Made by a program: the position numbers and the translations under genes. The notes below the pieces were generated by a model that worked only from the letters and a program-made list of their open reading frames with translations, ran no database searches and had not been told where the DNA came from. From a bacterium 1xD42-87 (GTDB lineage: Bacteria > Bacillota > Clostridia > Lachnospirales > Lachnospiraceae): a stretch of DNA of 64,000 nt. Positions 7,821 through 15,821 of the stretch are shown here, one piece after another; positions within the stretch are counted from its first letter, which is position 1; each line of letters opens with the position of its first letter. The stretch is taken from assembly GCA_003611805.1 (NCBI GenBank), contig RAYM01000011.1, forward strand, positions 186,001 to 250,000. Reading direction: 5' to 3'.

Positions 7821-9236
7821 ATGATGGTAGGTATGATGGAGCTGTATATCACAGAGCTTTCTAAATATTTTATTACGCTGTTTATTGCCTGTTATACGCT
7901 GGAATGCTTTCTGGTGTTTCGGTTTCAGGATGAGGAACGGCGTAAAGCCGGGTATTTCCGCCAGAACATCTGGATGTTTCTGGTGCATTTTTCGTGCTTT
8001 CTTGTGATCTGTTTTGAGACGGGAAAGATTGAGTACCTGCTCTTCTATGTATTGCAGCAGATTCTTCTTTTTTCCACTGTCATGCTGTTCCGCATGATCT
8101 ATCCGAAGGGGAATCTTCTGATTATTAACAATATGTGTATGCTCCTGAGTATCGGTTTCGTGATTCTCACAAGGCTGTCCTATGAGCGGGCGATCAAACA
8201 GTTTTTCATTGTGACGGCGTCCATCATCATCGGTATGGCGGTTCCCTTTTTTATACGGAATCTGAAATTTCTGAAAAGTCTGACGTGGGTGTATGCGGGA
8301 ATCGGCATTGCGGCGCTTGGTGTGGTGCTGATCCTTGGTTCCGTCACTTACGGGTCAAAGATTTCCTACTCGGTGGCGGGAGTGACTTTCCAGCCCTCAG
8401 AGTTTGTGAAGATTGTATTCGTCTTTTTCGTTGCCAGCGCGTTTGGCGAAACGTGGGATTTCCTGCGGGTCGCGGTGACAGCGGTGCTGGCGGGCGCCCA
8501 TGTATTGATTTTGGTGGCGTCCAAGGATCTGGGGAGCGCGCTGATTTTCTTTGTGGTGTATGTGCTCATGGTGTTTATCGCCACAGGCAGGTGGATTTAC
8601 CTGTTTCTCGGCGTGGCAGGCGGCGCGGGGGCGGCGGTTGTTGCCTTTCAGATGTTTTCTCATGTGCAGGTGCGCGTACAGGCGTGGCGGGACCCGTTCA
8701 GCTGTATTGACGACGCAGGGTTCCAGATTACCCAGTCCCTGTTTGGCATCAGCAGCGGCGGGTGGTTCGGTCTGGGGCTTTTCCGGGGAAATCCCACATC
8801 GATTCCTTTGGTGGAGGCGGACTTTGTTTTCTCGGCGGTGGCGGAGGAACTGGGCATTCTCTTTTCCATGTGCATGATTCTGATCTGTATCAGCAGTTTT
8901 ATCATGTGCATGAACATCGCCTTAAAGCTGCAGGACCGTTTTTACAGGCTGATCGCTTTCGGTCTGGGCGTGACCTACATTTTTCAGGTGTTCCTGACCG
9001 TTGGCGGGGGGACTAAGTTTATTCCCATGACAGGTGTGACGCTGCCTTTTATCAGTTATGGGGGCAGTTCGGTATTGACTACACTGGTCATGTTCTTCAT
9101 CATAGAGGGGCTTTATATTATCAGACGGGACGAAGGAGACAGACGTGCCAAGAACAGAAAACGAAAGAACGGAAAGAAGAGAGAGCGAAGAGCGGGAGAC
9201 AGAGCGCAGGACCGGGAGGACGAGGAAGAAGCGTAA
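7821..9236 (+). CDS. FtsW/RodA/SpoVE family peptidoglycan glycosyltransferase
   Basis: A 471-residue SEDS protein with about 10 membrane segments. SEDS proteins polymerise glycan strands from lipid II and pair with a class B PBP, as here. Family motifs are present: FQPSEFVKI, SKDLGSALI (conserved Asp), VQAWRDPF, AVAEELG, and TLPFISYGGSS. The frame is open back to 7710, but that part is repeat copy 2, so the start is one of the ATGs at 7821, 7824, 7833 or 7836. An extra N-terminal region is longer than in RodA. The last about 30 residues are highly charged because the next gene overlaps them by 92 bases. rodA proper is at 38121, so this is a second SEDS, possibly division- or spore-related. 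Confidence 0.88.
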   Translation: MMVGMMELYITELSKYFITLFIACYTLECFLVFRFQDEERRKAGYFRQNIWMFLVHFSCFLVICFETGKIEYLLFYVLQQILLFSTVMLFRMIYPKGNLLIINNMCMLLSIGFVILTRLSYERAIKQFFIVTASIIIGMAVPFFIRNLKFLKSLTWVYAGIGIAALGVVLILGSVTYGSKISYSVAGVTFQPSEFVKIVFVFFVASAFGETWDFLRVAVTAVLAGAHVLILVASKDLGSALIFFVVYVLMVFIATGRWIYLFLGVAGGAGAAVVAFQMFSHVQVRVQAWRDPFSCIDDAGFQITQSLFGISSGGWFGLGLFRGNPTSIPLVEADFVFSAVAEELGILFSMCMILICISSFIMCMNIALKLQDRFYRLIAFGLGVTYIFQVFLTVGGGTKFIPMTGVTLPFISYGGSSVLTTLVMFFIIEGLYIIRRDEGDRRAKNRKRKNGKKRERRAGDRAQDREDEEEA

Positions 9237-10632
9237 CCGGCAGATTATGGCGGTTACCTGGTTCTTTGTGGGGCTGTTTTTTGTGATGATGGGTTATACG
9301 TGCCACTATGCGGTTACCCACAGACAGACGCTGATGAATAACAGCTACAACACGAGACAGGAGATTCTCGTGGCACAGAACAGCCGGGGGACGATTTATG
9401 CGGCAGGCGGGCAGATTCTGGCGGAGACGGCGACGGACGAAGATGGAGAAGAAGTCAGGGTGTACCCTTACGCCAATATGTTTTCCCATGCGGTGGGCTA
9501 CGCCTCCAACGGCAGATTTGGCATAGAGGCGCAGGCAAATTATTATCTGATCAACTCCAACACCAGATTTTCTGAAAAGGTTGCAAACGACGTGGCGGGG
9601 AAAAAGTATCCGGGTGACAGCGTGATCACCACGCTGGACGTGGATTTACAGCAGATTGCCTACGATTCCCTCGGCATGTACAGCGGGGCAGTGATCGTGT
9701 CGGAGCCGTCCACAGGGCGGATTCTGGCAATGGTTTCGAAGCCGGATTTTGATCCGAACGAGATTGATGAGATCTGGGACGGGCTGATTGCCGACAAGGA
9801 GAGCAGTGTCCTGTTAAACAGGGTGACGCAGGGCTTATATCCGCCAGGCTCCACCTTTAAGATTGTGACGGCGCTGGAATACATCAGGGAAAATCCCGAC
9901 TCCTATAATCAGTTCCGATACCAGTGCGGCGGAAGCTTCACCCACGGGGAGGAGAGGATCAACTGTTATCACGGCACGGCGCACGGCAGCGAGGATTTTT
10001 CCAGGGCTTTCGCGAAATCATGTAACGCTGCCTTTGCAAATATCGGTCTTTCGCTGGATCGGAAGAGATTCGGGGATACGCTTAACGATTTGTTGTTTAA
10101 CAGGGAGTTAAAAGTGGATTTTGCCTATAATCAGAGCAGGCTTGTGATTGATGCGGACACTTCGGACGGGGACGTGATGCAGGCGGCGATCGGGCAGGGA
10201 ACCACGCAGATGACGCCCCTGCAGCTCAATATGATCACCTGCGCCATCGCCAACGGCGGCATGCTGATGAAGCCCTATCTTCTGGAACGGGTGGAGACAA
10301 GCGAGAGAACGGTGGTCAGGCAGTTCTCATCGGATTCTTATAAGCGGCTTATGAGCGAGGAAGAGGCGCAGATTATGACAGGTCTTATGGAGGAAGTGGT
10401 TAAGAGCGGCACGGGCACCAAACTTTCCGGGCTCTCCTACACGGCGGCGGGAAAGACCGGATCTGCGGAATACAATAAAGTCAAGACTGACTCCCACGCA
10501 TGGTTTACGGGTTTTGCGCCGGTGGAGGAGCCGCAGGTGTGTGTGACGATCATTATAGAAGGGGCGGGCAGCGGCGGAGATTATGCCGTGCCCATTGCGA
10601 AGCGGATTCTGGATGCCTGTTTTGCGCAGTAA
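9145..10632 (+). CDS. Class B penicillin-binding protein (PbpA-like transpeptidase)
   Basis: A 495-residue peptidoglycan transpeptidase, the likely partner of the SEDS protein upstream. A charged cytoplasmic tail (residues 1-33) precedes one membrane segment (35-55), a short dimerisation region and the transpeptidase domain. The active site is PGSTFK (Ser236), then SCN (292-294) and KTGSAEYN near residue 442. The GTG at 9145 follows AAGGAG with 7-base spacing, so the 92-base overlap with the SEDS gene is genuine. It is short for a class B PBP and lacks the large pedestal of PBP2, resembling actinobacterial/clostridial PbpA. It converges with the HD-GYP gene 32 bases downstream, with no clear terminator between. 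Confidence 0.92.
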   Translation: MPRTENERTERRESEERETERRTGRTRKKRNRQIMAVTWFFVGLFFVMMGYTCHYAVTHRQTLMNNSYNTRQEILVAQNSRGTIYAAGGQILAETATDEDGEEVRVYPYANMFSHAVGYASNGRFGIEAQANYYLINSNTRFSEKVANDVAGKKYPGDSVITTLDVDLQQIAYDSLGMYSGAVIVSEPSTGRILAMVSKPDFDPNEIDEIWDGLIADKESSVLLNRVTQGLYPPGSTFKIVTALEYIRENPDSYNQFRYQCGGSFTHGEERINCYHGTAHGSEDFSRAFAKSCNAAFANIGLSLDRKRFGDTLNDLLFNRELKVDFAYNQSRLVIDADTSDGDVMQAAIGQGTTQMTPLQLNMITCAIANGGMLMKPYLLERVETSERTVVRQFSSDSYKRLMSEEEAQIMTGLMEEVVKSGTGTKLSGLSYTAAGKTGSAEYNKVKTDSHAWFTGFAPVEEPQVCVTIIIEGAGSGGDYAVPIAKRILDACFAQ

Positions 10633-10664
10633 CAAATTGAGCGAATGTTTCGTATTCTCTGCAC

Positions 10665-11729
10665 TCAGAAGATGGCGGCGATAGACAGCTCCGGGTTGGC
10701 GGAGAGGTCGATTGTGCTTCCGTCTTCCCGCTTTAAGAGGGGTCTCGACAGGTGATTTTTGTTGATGATACTGGACACTCTCGCCTCCTCGTCGTTGTTC
10801 AGGCGCACCATAAAACCGAGCTGGGTCGCTGCAATGTGGTAAAGAATGGGCTGCAGAAGCGTTTTGTCGTATTTTTCATAGCCTTCCTGCTCGAAATTTG
10901 CAATGACCTGAAAGGGATTGAGCGGCTGTCTGTAGGTACGGGCGGATGTCATCGCCTCATAAGCATCTATGATGGCGATATACTTGGCAAAGATGTTGAT
11001 CTTATCGCCCCGCAGCCTGGAGGGATAGCCGGAGCCGTCGCAGCGTTCATGGTGCTGCAGTGTAGCCTTGATGACGGACTCGCTGATTTCGGGCTGGTCC
11101 TTTAACAGTTCAAACCCGAGCATGGTGTGTGTTTTCAGTTTGGTGTATTCCAGATCGGTCAGCTTCTCGGATTTCCAGAGAAGATCCTGCGGGAGCCTTA
11201 GCTTTCCGATGTCGTAGAAGAAACCACACTGGACCAGAAGCAGCATATCCTCCTGCGGCAATTCCCACCAGGTGCCGAAAACGCCGGCGAGCAGGGCAGA
11301 ATTGAGACAGTGGGCATGGGTCATGGTGTCTTCCCTCGGAAGCATGTTGTACAGGAAGTCGAGAAGCGCCTCCCCGGTTTTCGCGCATGCCGCGATTTTC
11401 AGATAGATATCATTCAGCTGGCTCGTGCTTTTCCATACGCCGGTTTCCACGAAACGGTTCATCAGTTTGGAGTAGATCGGCATACAGTTGTTGTAGGTGA
11501 GCTGGAAGGTCTGAAACTCCTTGCTCAGACGCACTTTTTCAAAGTGGGTGGTGGCGAAGTCGATCTCTTCCTTGACGGGAACGCAGATAATGGAGTGGCG
11601 CTCCAGCTTTTTGATGACCCTGGCGTCCACCGTGGTGTCCCTCGGGATAACCAGTTCGTTCTGGTAGTTGTAGATGTCCTCGCCGATTATCATGCCGTTT
11701 TCCAGTGCCATGCGTGCTACATCTCTCAT
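10665..11729 (-). CDS. Degenerate HD-GYP domain protein
   Basis: A 354-residue protein with an N-terminal DUF3391-like region and a C-terminal HD-GYP domain; intact members hydrolyse cyclic di-GMP. His201, the HHERCDGSGYP block (226-236) and DAYEAMTSARTYR (255-267) are conserved. The defining HD pair, normally HDIGK, reads YDIGK at 172-176, so a metal-binding His is lost. Catalysis is probably impaired and the protein may act as a c-di-GMP sensor. On the minus strand GGAGG precedes the ATG at 11729 by 6-7 bases, which fixes the start; the longer frame to 11795 is not used. It has its own promoter at 11823-11850. Confidence 0.85.
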   Translation of the reverse strand: MRDVARMALENGMIIGEDIYNYQNELVIPRDTTVDARVIKKLERHSIICVPVKEEIDFATTHFEKVRLSKEFQTFQLTYNNCMPIYSKLMNRFVETGVWKSTSQLNDIYLKIAACAKTGEALLDFLYNMLPREDTMTHAHCLNSALLAGVFGTWWELPQEDMLLLVQCGFFYDIGKLRLPQDLLWKSEKLTDLEYTKLKTHTMLGFELLKDQPEISESVIKATLQHHERCDGSGYPSRLRGDKINIFAKYIAIIDAYEAMTSARTYRQPLNPFQVIANFEQEGYEKYDKTLLQPILYHIAATQLGFMVRLNNDEEARVSSIINKNHLSRPLLKREDGSTIDLSANPELSIAAIF

Positions 11730-11822
11730 AAGAAACCTCCGTTTCTGCGGGGCTGTACGCAGTGGGCGCGCCCCTATATGTTGTATTAAAATCATTTGCT
11801 TTTGTTAATAATTTACATATTT

Positions 11823-11850
11823 AGTATAAAACTTCTGCATGAGAAGTCAA
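11823..11850 (-). promoter_or_regulatory. Promoter of HD-GYP gene with palindromic operator-like site
   Basis: On the minus strand TTGACT (11850-11845), 16 bases, TATACT (11828-11823). The spacer holds a perfect inverted repeat ACTTCT-N5-AGAAGT at 11831-11847, placed where a repressor would block polymerase. Confidence 0.6.
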
Positions 11851-11874
11851 TCATTTCCTGCCGGGTTATGGGTA

Positions 11875-11912
11875 AAACGGTACAAATTGTATAAAAAATG
11901 GTACGGATTGCA
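11875..11912 (+). repeat. Two 17-base direct repeats 21 bp apart
   Basis: AAACGGTACAAATTGTA and AAATGGTACGGATTGCA are spaced exactly 21 bp (two helical turns), in the divergent region between the HD-GYP and DUF6472 genes. This is the typical geometry of a dimer-binding activator site. Confidence 0.4.
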
Positions 11913-11962
11913 AAAGACAGGCAAAAAAGCAGGGACAGAGACATCTGAGAAAGGCGGAAAGC

Positions 11963-12136
11963 ATGAGTATTTGCGATACTTGCAGCAATTATCAGTACGA
12001 CGAAGATTATGAGTGTTATGTGTGCATGGTAGATCTGGACGAGGACGAGATGAGCCGGTTCCTGCAGGGCGGCAGTTTTGCGTGTTCGTTTTACCAGCGC
12101 GACGACGAGTATGCGGTGGTGAGAAAGCAGATGTGA
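11963..12136 (+). CDS. DUF6472 small cysteine-rich protein
   Basis: A 57-residue protein beginning MSICDTCSNYQYDEDYEC. Two CxxC pairs (Cys4/Cys7 and Cys18/Cys21) and a later Cys41 suggest a small zinc-binding fold. The order CxxC, DEDYEC, CMVDLDEDEM, then FYQRDDEY and VRKQM matches the DUF6472 family found in Lachnospiraceae. The ATG follows GGCGGAAAG. Function is unknown. The acidic, tyrosine-rich composition argues against a membrane or DNA-binding role. Confidence 0.85.
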   Translation: MSICDTCSNYQYDEDYECYVCMVDLDEDEMSRFLQGGSFACSFYQRDDEYAVVRKQM

Positions 12137-12243
12137 TGCCGAAGGCTGAGCCGTTACGCGGCGCGGGAAATTTCCCTGTCCTATTATATTTGAATGTGAT
12201 ATACTAAACGCAGACTAGGATTTAAAGTAAAAGGGATTTTGCA

Positions 12244-12573
12244 ATGAACTTTTATAAAAACCTCTATATTGGGGATACTGTAAAAAAGCCCGGAAAGGCT
12301 ATAAAGAAACTGAAACGCCACAAAAAGCAGCCATGGCTTTACGTGATCGCCTACGAGAGTGAGACAGAACGGCTTACGGTGTATCACAGCCTGATGCTTT
12401 CCCAGTGGTACTATAAGGAAAATCCGCCCGGATGCATTGTCGGACTGGCAAACGGCAGGGAGGAAGCTTTTGACGTGATCGAACAGATCGCACAGGAATC
12501 GCTTGCCGCGACAGGACAGGCACAGCTTGTGACGTATCTTTCCGGGATGGACCCGGAAAACTTTCGAAAATAG
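12244..12573 (+). CDS. Conserved hypothetical protein, 109 aa
   Basis: A soluble, basic-to-neutral 109-residue protein that I do not recognise. It begins MNFYKNLYIGDTVKKP and contains YVIAYESETERLTVYHS and a mid-segment LSQWYYKENPPGCIVGLA. There is no signal peptide or membrane segment. It is preceded by an extended -10 (TGATATACT at 12197-12205) and followed 28 bases later by the DUF2953 gene, so it may lead the DUF2953-gerW operon. Confidence 0.75.
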   Translation: MNFYKNLYIGDTVKKPGKAIKKLKRHKKQPWLYVIAYESETERLTVYHSLMLSQWYYKENPPGCIVGLANGREEAFDVIEQIAQESLAATGQAQLVTYLSGMDPENFRK

Positions 12574-12601
12574 GATCTGAATTCGGATACTTGGAGACGA
12601 A

Positions 12602-13729
12602 ATGCTACATATACTGCTGCTAATTTTAAAGATTATAGGAATTGTGCTTTTGTGCATACTGGGCGTGCTGCTTTTGTGCATTGCCTGCGTCCTCTTTGTG
12701 CCGGTCCGTTATCGGATCGAGGCGGTGAGGAAAGAGGGGGAGGGCGAGCCGCCCGTCACTGTCACGGTGAAGATCACCTGGCTTCTGCATTTTGTGAATG
12801 TGCTGGTTCGTTTTAACAAAAGCCTGTCTGTGCGGGCAAGGCTTATTTTTATTACGTTTTTTCGGCTGCCGAAGCGTGAGAAGCGCGGCGTGTCTGGGAA
12901 GTCGGAAAGCGGTAAAGGCGGGAAAAAGCGGAAGAAAGACAGACAGCCGGAGCCCGGGAGCGATACTGCAGATGAGGTAACCGGGACGGAATTGCCAGAC
13001 AGGGAGCATAAGGGCAGGAAGAGCGGGACAGAAAATGAAAGCGGGAAGACCATGGCGGAGGGAACATCTGCCCTGGGGACGGAGACGGAGTACCGGGAAG
13101 ACGGCAAAGCGGCAGAAAAAAAACAAAGAGCCGAATATTCGGACGGACGGAAAGAAACGGATGCCCCCGGCGCGACGAATAAACGCGAAAATGAGGCGGA
13201 TGAGACAGAGGATGATGCTGAATCCGGCAAAAAGCCCACATTATGGGAAAAGCTGTGCGCGATCCCGGAGATTCTTCGCGGGATTTTAGGGAAAATTAAG
13301 AGTATCTTTGAAAATATACAGTACACAATCCAAAATATCTGTGATAAAATAAGGTCTGTATCGGATACTATACAGTATTACAGGGGTGTGATAGAGGGAG
13401 AGCCGTTCAGACGTTCTTTCGCCCTCTGCAAGAAGGAGCTTCTGACGATTTTTAAGCAGTTAAAGCCGGACAGATTCGAGGTATCGCTTATCGTCGGAAT
13501 GGATGATCCGGCGGCAACCGGGGAGATTCTTGCCGTTTGCGGCATGCTGTATCCGGTTCTCGGTTCCGGGGTGAATGTAGTCGGGGATTTTGAAAAAAAA
13601 CGTCTGGAAGGGCGTGTGTTTATCAGAGGGAAACTTCGGTTTTTCACATTTGTCCGGGTAGCGGTGCGTGTTTACTTTAATAAGGATATCAGGAAACTGT
13701 ACGGTTTGTTGAAAAAGGAGGCAGTATAA
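12602..13729 (+). CDS. DUF2953 membrane protein (YtfI-like)
   Basis: A 375-residue protein with one strong N-terminal membrane segment (residues 2-33), a first conserved block (VPVRYRIEA, TWLLHFVNVLVRF), then about 100 residues of charged low-complexity Lys/Glu/Gly/Thr sequence (about 95-210). The C-terminal DUF2953 region starts near LKPDRFEVSLIVGMDDPAATGE. In Bacillus, ytfI (DUF2953) directly precedes ytfJ/gerW, as here: the stop and the GerW ATG are adjacent. A spore or forespore membrane role follows from that pairing rather than from the sequence. Confidence 0.85.
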   Translation: MLHILLLILKIIGIVLLCILGVLLLCIACVLFVPVRYRIEAVRKEGEGEPPVTVTVKITWLLHFVNVLVRFNKSLSVRARLIFITFFRLPKREKRGVSGKSESGKGGKKRKKDRQPEPGSDTADEVTGTELPDREHKGRKSGTENESGKTMAEGTSALGTETEYREDGKAAEKKQRAEYSDGRKETDAPGATNKRENEADETEDDAESGKKPTLWEKLCAIPEILRGILGKIKSIFENIQYTIQNICDKIRSVSDTIQYYRGVIEGEPFRRSFALCKKELLTIFKQLKPDRFEVSLIVGMDDPAATGEILAVCGMLYPVLGSGVNVVGDFEKKRLEGRVFIRGKLRFFTFVRVAVRVYFNKDIRKLYGLLKKEAV

Positions 13730-14128
13730 ATGGCTGAGAATAATTTTAGCGGTGTAATCGAGTCTCTGATGAAGGGCATGAATGCCGTGATCGGAACGAA
13801 GACGGTGGTGGGCGATGCCACACAGGTCGGAGATACCATCATCCTGCCTTTGGTGGATGTGAGCTTCGGCGTGGGCGCGGGCGCCGGCACTGGCACCGAC
13901 GGTAAGAAGAGCAGCGGGGCCGGCGGCTTTTCGGCAAAGATGACGCCCAGCGCAGTGCTTGTGATTAAGAACGGTACCACCAAGCTTGTCAATATCAAGA
14001 ATCAGGATACGGTCACCAAGGTGCTCGACATGATTCCCGATATCGTGGAGAAATTTACATCTCCCAAGGAAGAGATGCTGGCCGATGACACGGCTGTCGA
14101 CATTGCCTTCCCGGAGGAAAACAAATAG
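13730..14128 (+). CDS. gerW: GerW/YtfJ family spore protein
   Basis: 132 residues. In Bacillus GerW (YtfJ) is a forespore protein required for germination. The family start MAENNFSGVIESLMKGM, the VGDATQVGDTIILPLVDVSFG block and a glycine-rich centre (GVGAGAGTGTDGKKSSGAGG) are all present, followed by the conserved SAVLVIKNGTTKLVNI strand and a C-terminal helix. AAGGAGG lies 9 bases before the ATG. Its presence suggests sporulation capacity or descent from a spore former. Confidence 0.93.
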   Translation: MAENNFSGVIESLMKGMNAVIGTKTVVGDATQVGDTIILPLVDVSFGVGAGAGTGTDGKKSSGAGGFSAKMTPSAVLVIKNGTTKLVNIKNQDTVTKVLDMIPDIVEKFTSPKEEMLADDTAVDIAFPEENK

Positions 14129-14183
14129 CACATTTCGGGAGCAGATGCATATAGTATCATAAGAGCATAGACAGGGGTAGCCC

Positions 14184-14321
14184 ATGAAAAAAATGATCGG
14201 ATTTGTGGCGTTTTGTGTCGCAGCAGGCATGATTATCATGCTTTTTCTGATGAACCGTTTTCTGGGGCTTCTGTTGATTATATTGCTTTTGCTGATCGGA
14301 TACAGCTTTTTCTGCTGCTGA
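14184..14321 (+). CDS. Small hydrophobic membrane peptide, 45 aa
   Basis: A 45-residue frame starting MKKMIGFVAFCVAAGMIIML with two hydrophobic segments split by a short MNRF turn, ending SFFCC. AGGGG lies 6 bases before the ATG, which supports translation. Function is unknown. It follows gerW by 55 bases and may be co-transcribed with it. Confidence 0.65.
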   Translation: MKKMIGFVAFCVAAGMIIMLFLMNRFLGLLLIILLLLIGYSFFCC

Positions 14322-14407
14322 TGTATCCTTTTACCAATTAGATGGATTTCACAAAAATGTATGCAGTTGGTAATGGTACGCCGGGCGGGGAATGGATGAG
14401 GATTACG

Positions 14408-14953
14408 ATGGAGAATATCGAAGAAATACTTCTGGAAGAGGGATTGGCTGAGGACGGCCTGCAGGAATTAAAGTCCTGGCTTTTTAAGGAGAATATCAGA
14501 ATTATGACTGCTTCCGCGGAGCTTGCAGAGCAGCGGGAGAAGTTTGAACTGGAAAAAGACCAGTTTAAAGAGGAAATGAAGAATCTGAACCGGAAGATGT
14601 CCGCGGAACAGAGCAGGATTCGGAAAGACAATCAGCTTGTGGACGAGCGGCTGGAGATCATAAAGGACGGGTTTCGGAAACTGGACATGGACCGCAGGAG
14701 GCTTGACAAGGAGTGGGCAAGGCTTGCGGCGGAGAAAGAATTTCTGGAGGAGCGGGGGCTGTATGACAGCTATCCGGAAACCAGTGTCTTTTTCCACGGT
14801 GTGAAAAATCTGCTGACACTCAAGAAGCGGTATAAGGATCTGACGAAGATTTTCCACCCCGACAACGTGGCTGGGGATACGGAAGTCATTCAGCGGATCA
14901 ACAGGGAATACGACAGACTGAAAAGAGAGTATGAGACATTTAAGCAGGCGTAG
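14408..14953 (+). CDS. Coiled-coil protein with C-terminal J-like domain
   Basis: 181 residues. The first two thirds are a long charged coiled coil. The last 50 residues read LTLKKRYKDLTKIFHPDNVAG ... IQRINREYDRLK, which is the helix II-HPD-helix III arrangement of a J domain, with HPDN intact. A J domain recruits and stimulates Hsp70 (DnaK), so this may tether DnaK to an unknown client. Position at the C-terminus is unusual. GAGG at 14398 supports the ATG at 14408; the in-frame ATG at 14396 also has a G-rich SD. The stop codon lies inside the terminator at 14943-14970. Confidence 0.75.
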   Translation: MENIEEILLEEGLAEDGLQELKSWLFKENIRIMTASAELAEQREKFELEKDQFKEEMKNLNRKMSAEQSRIRKDNQLVDERLEIIKDGFRKLDMDRRRLDKEWARLAAEKEFLEERGLYDSYPETSVFFHGVKNLLTLKKRYKDLTKIFHPDNVAGDTEVIQRINREYDRLKREYETFKQA

Positions 14954-14970
14954 AGTCGCGCCTGCTATTT
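14943..14970 (+). terminator. Terminator overlapping the stop codon of the J-like gene
   Basis: AGCAGGCG (14943-14950) and CGCCTGCT (14959-14966) flank an 8-base loop that contains the TAG stop, followed by a short T-run (ATTTCT). Confidence 0.65.
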
Positions 14971-14981
14971 CTGTGGAAAGG

Positions 14982-15007
14982 AAAAAGAGCCGGACGCAGC
15001 CGACTCT
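14982..15007 (-). terminator. Rho-independent terminator of rpmB
   Basis: Read on the minus strand, AGAGTCGG pairs with CCGGCTCT (one G-U) around a 6-base loop and is followed by a U-tract. It lies about 23 bases past the rpmB stop. Confidence 0.8.
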
Positions 15008-15029
15008 CTTAAAAAGCATTTTCTGAAAA

Positions 15030-15215
15030 TTAAGCGCGCTCCACAGCGCCGGATCTCAGGCAGCGCGTGCACACATGCAGACGCTTGTTTGCGCCATTCA
15101 CTTTACATTTCACTTTCTGAATGTTGGAATTCCAGATTCTGTTTGATCTTCTATGAGAATGGCTGACGTTGTTACCGAAGTGAGCGCCCTTACCACAAAT
15201 ATCACATTTAGCCAT
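15030..15215 (-). CDS. rpmB: 50S ribosomal protein bL28 (zinc-binding form)
   Basis: A 61-residue bL28 of the large ribosomal subunit. It begins MAKCDICGKGAHFGNNVSHS and has SNRIWNSNIQ and a C-terminal CTRC, so both CxxC pairs of the zinc-containing form are present. AGGAGGTG lies 7 bases before the ATG. As in Bacillus, rpmB is divergent from the Asp23 (yloU)-yloV pair. A clear promoter sits about 100 bases upstream and a terminator just downstream, so it is a single-gene transcript. Confidence 0.97.
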   Translation of the reverse strand: MAKCDICGKGAHFGNNVSHSHRRSNRIWNSNIQKVKCKVNGANKRLHVCTRCLRSGAVERA

Positions 15216-15313
15216 CTTCGCACCTCCTAACGAATTTAGAATTATTTTAATATAGTACCGAGGTCGCTAAGCGCGCCTCATAATCGAAATTATTCGATTT
15301 TCGCAACATTTGT

Positions 15314-15342
15314 ATAATAGCAGAAAGTGGAAGAGAATGCAA
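15314..15342 (-). promoter_or_regulatory. Sigma-A promoter of rpmB
   Basis: Minus strand TTGCAT (15342-15337), 17 bases, TATTAT (15319-15314). The leader to the ATG is about 90 bases and contains a GAGG-CGC/GCG-CCTC hairpin. A TATAAT at 15391-15396 on the plus strand is the likely -10 for the Asp23 gene, with a poor -35. Confidence 0.6.
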
Positions 15343-15445
15343 GTATAATTTGCAGAATTTTTTTCGGTTTCTTTTTTTCAGATATCGGGGTATAATGTTA
15401 TCATTAGGTTCGTGAGTCTTATAATTTAGGATTAGGAGGTAGTCT

Positions 15446-15805
15446 ATGAAAGTCTCTTCAATGGATACCCATATGGGAAATATCTCGATCGACCAGGACG
15501 TGATCGCGCAGTTTGCGGGAAACGCGGCGATGGAGTGTTTCGGTGTGGTCGGTATGGCGAGCATGAGCGTCAGGGACGGGCTGGTTAAACTTTTAAAAAA
15601 GGACAGCATGACGCGCGGCATACAGGTTCTTCTGAACAACAATAAACTCACCATCAATTTCCATATTATTGTGTCCTACGGCGTAAGTATTCTGGCGGTG
15701 GCGGATAATCTGATCGATAGTGTTAAGTATAAGGTTGAGGAGTTTGCCGGGATAGAAGTGGAAAAGATCAATATTTTTGTGGAAGGCGTGAAAGTAATCG
15801 ATTAG
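15446..15805 (+). CDS. Asp23/Gls24 (DUF322) family protein, YloU-like
   Basis: 119 residues with the Asp23 core: GNISIDQDVIAQFAGNAAMECFGV, then LTINFHIIVSYGVSILAVADNLI and the C-terminal VNIFVEGVKVID-like end. Family members are cell-envelope-associated, and the Bacillus homologue YloU lies immediately before yloV (fakA), as here. AGGAGG precedes the ATG. A direct link to fatty-acid activation is inferred only from this conserved neighbourhood. Confidence 0.92.
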   Translation: MKVSSMDTHMGNISIDQDVIAQFAGNAAMECFGVVGMASMSVRDGLVKLLKKDSMTRGIQVLLNNNKLTINFHIIVSYGVSILAVADNLIDSVKYKVEEFAGIEVEKINIFVEGVKVID

Positions 15806-15821
15806 AGGGAGGATCAAATAA

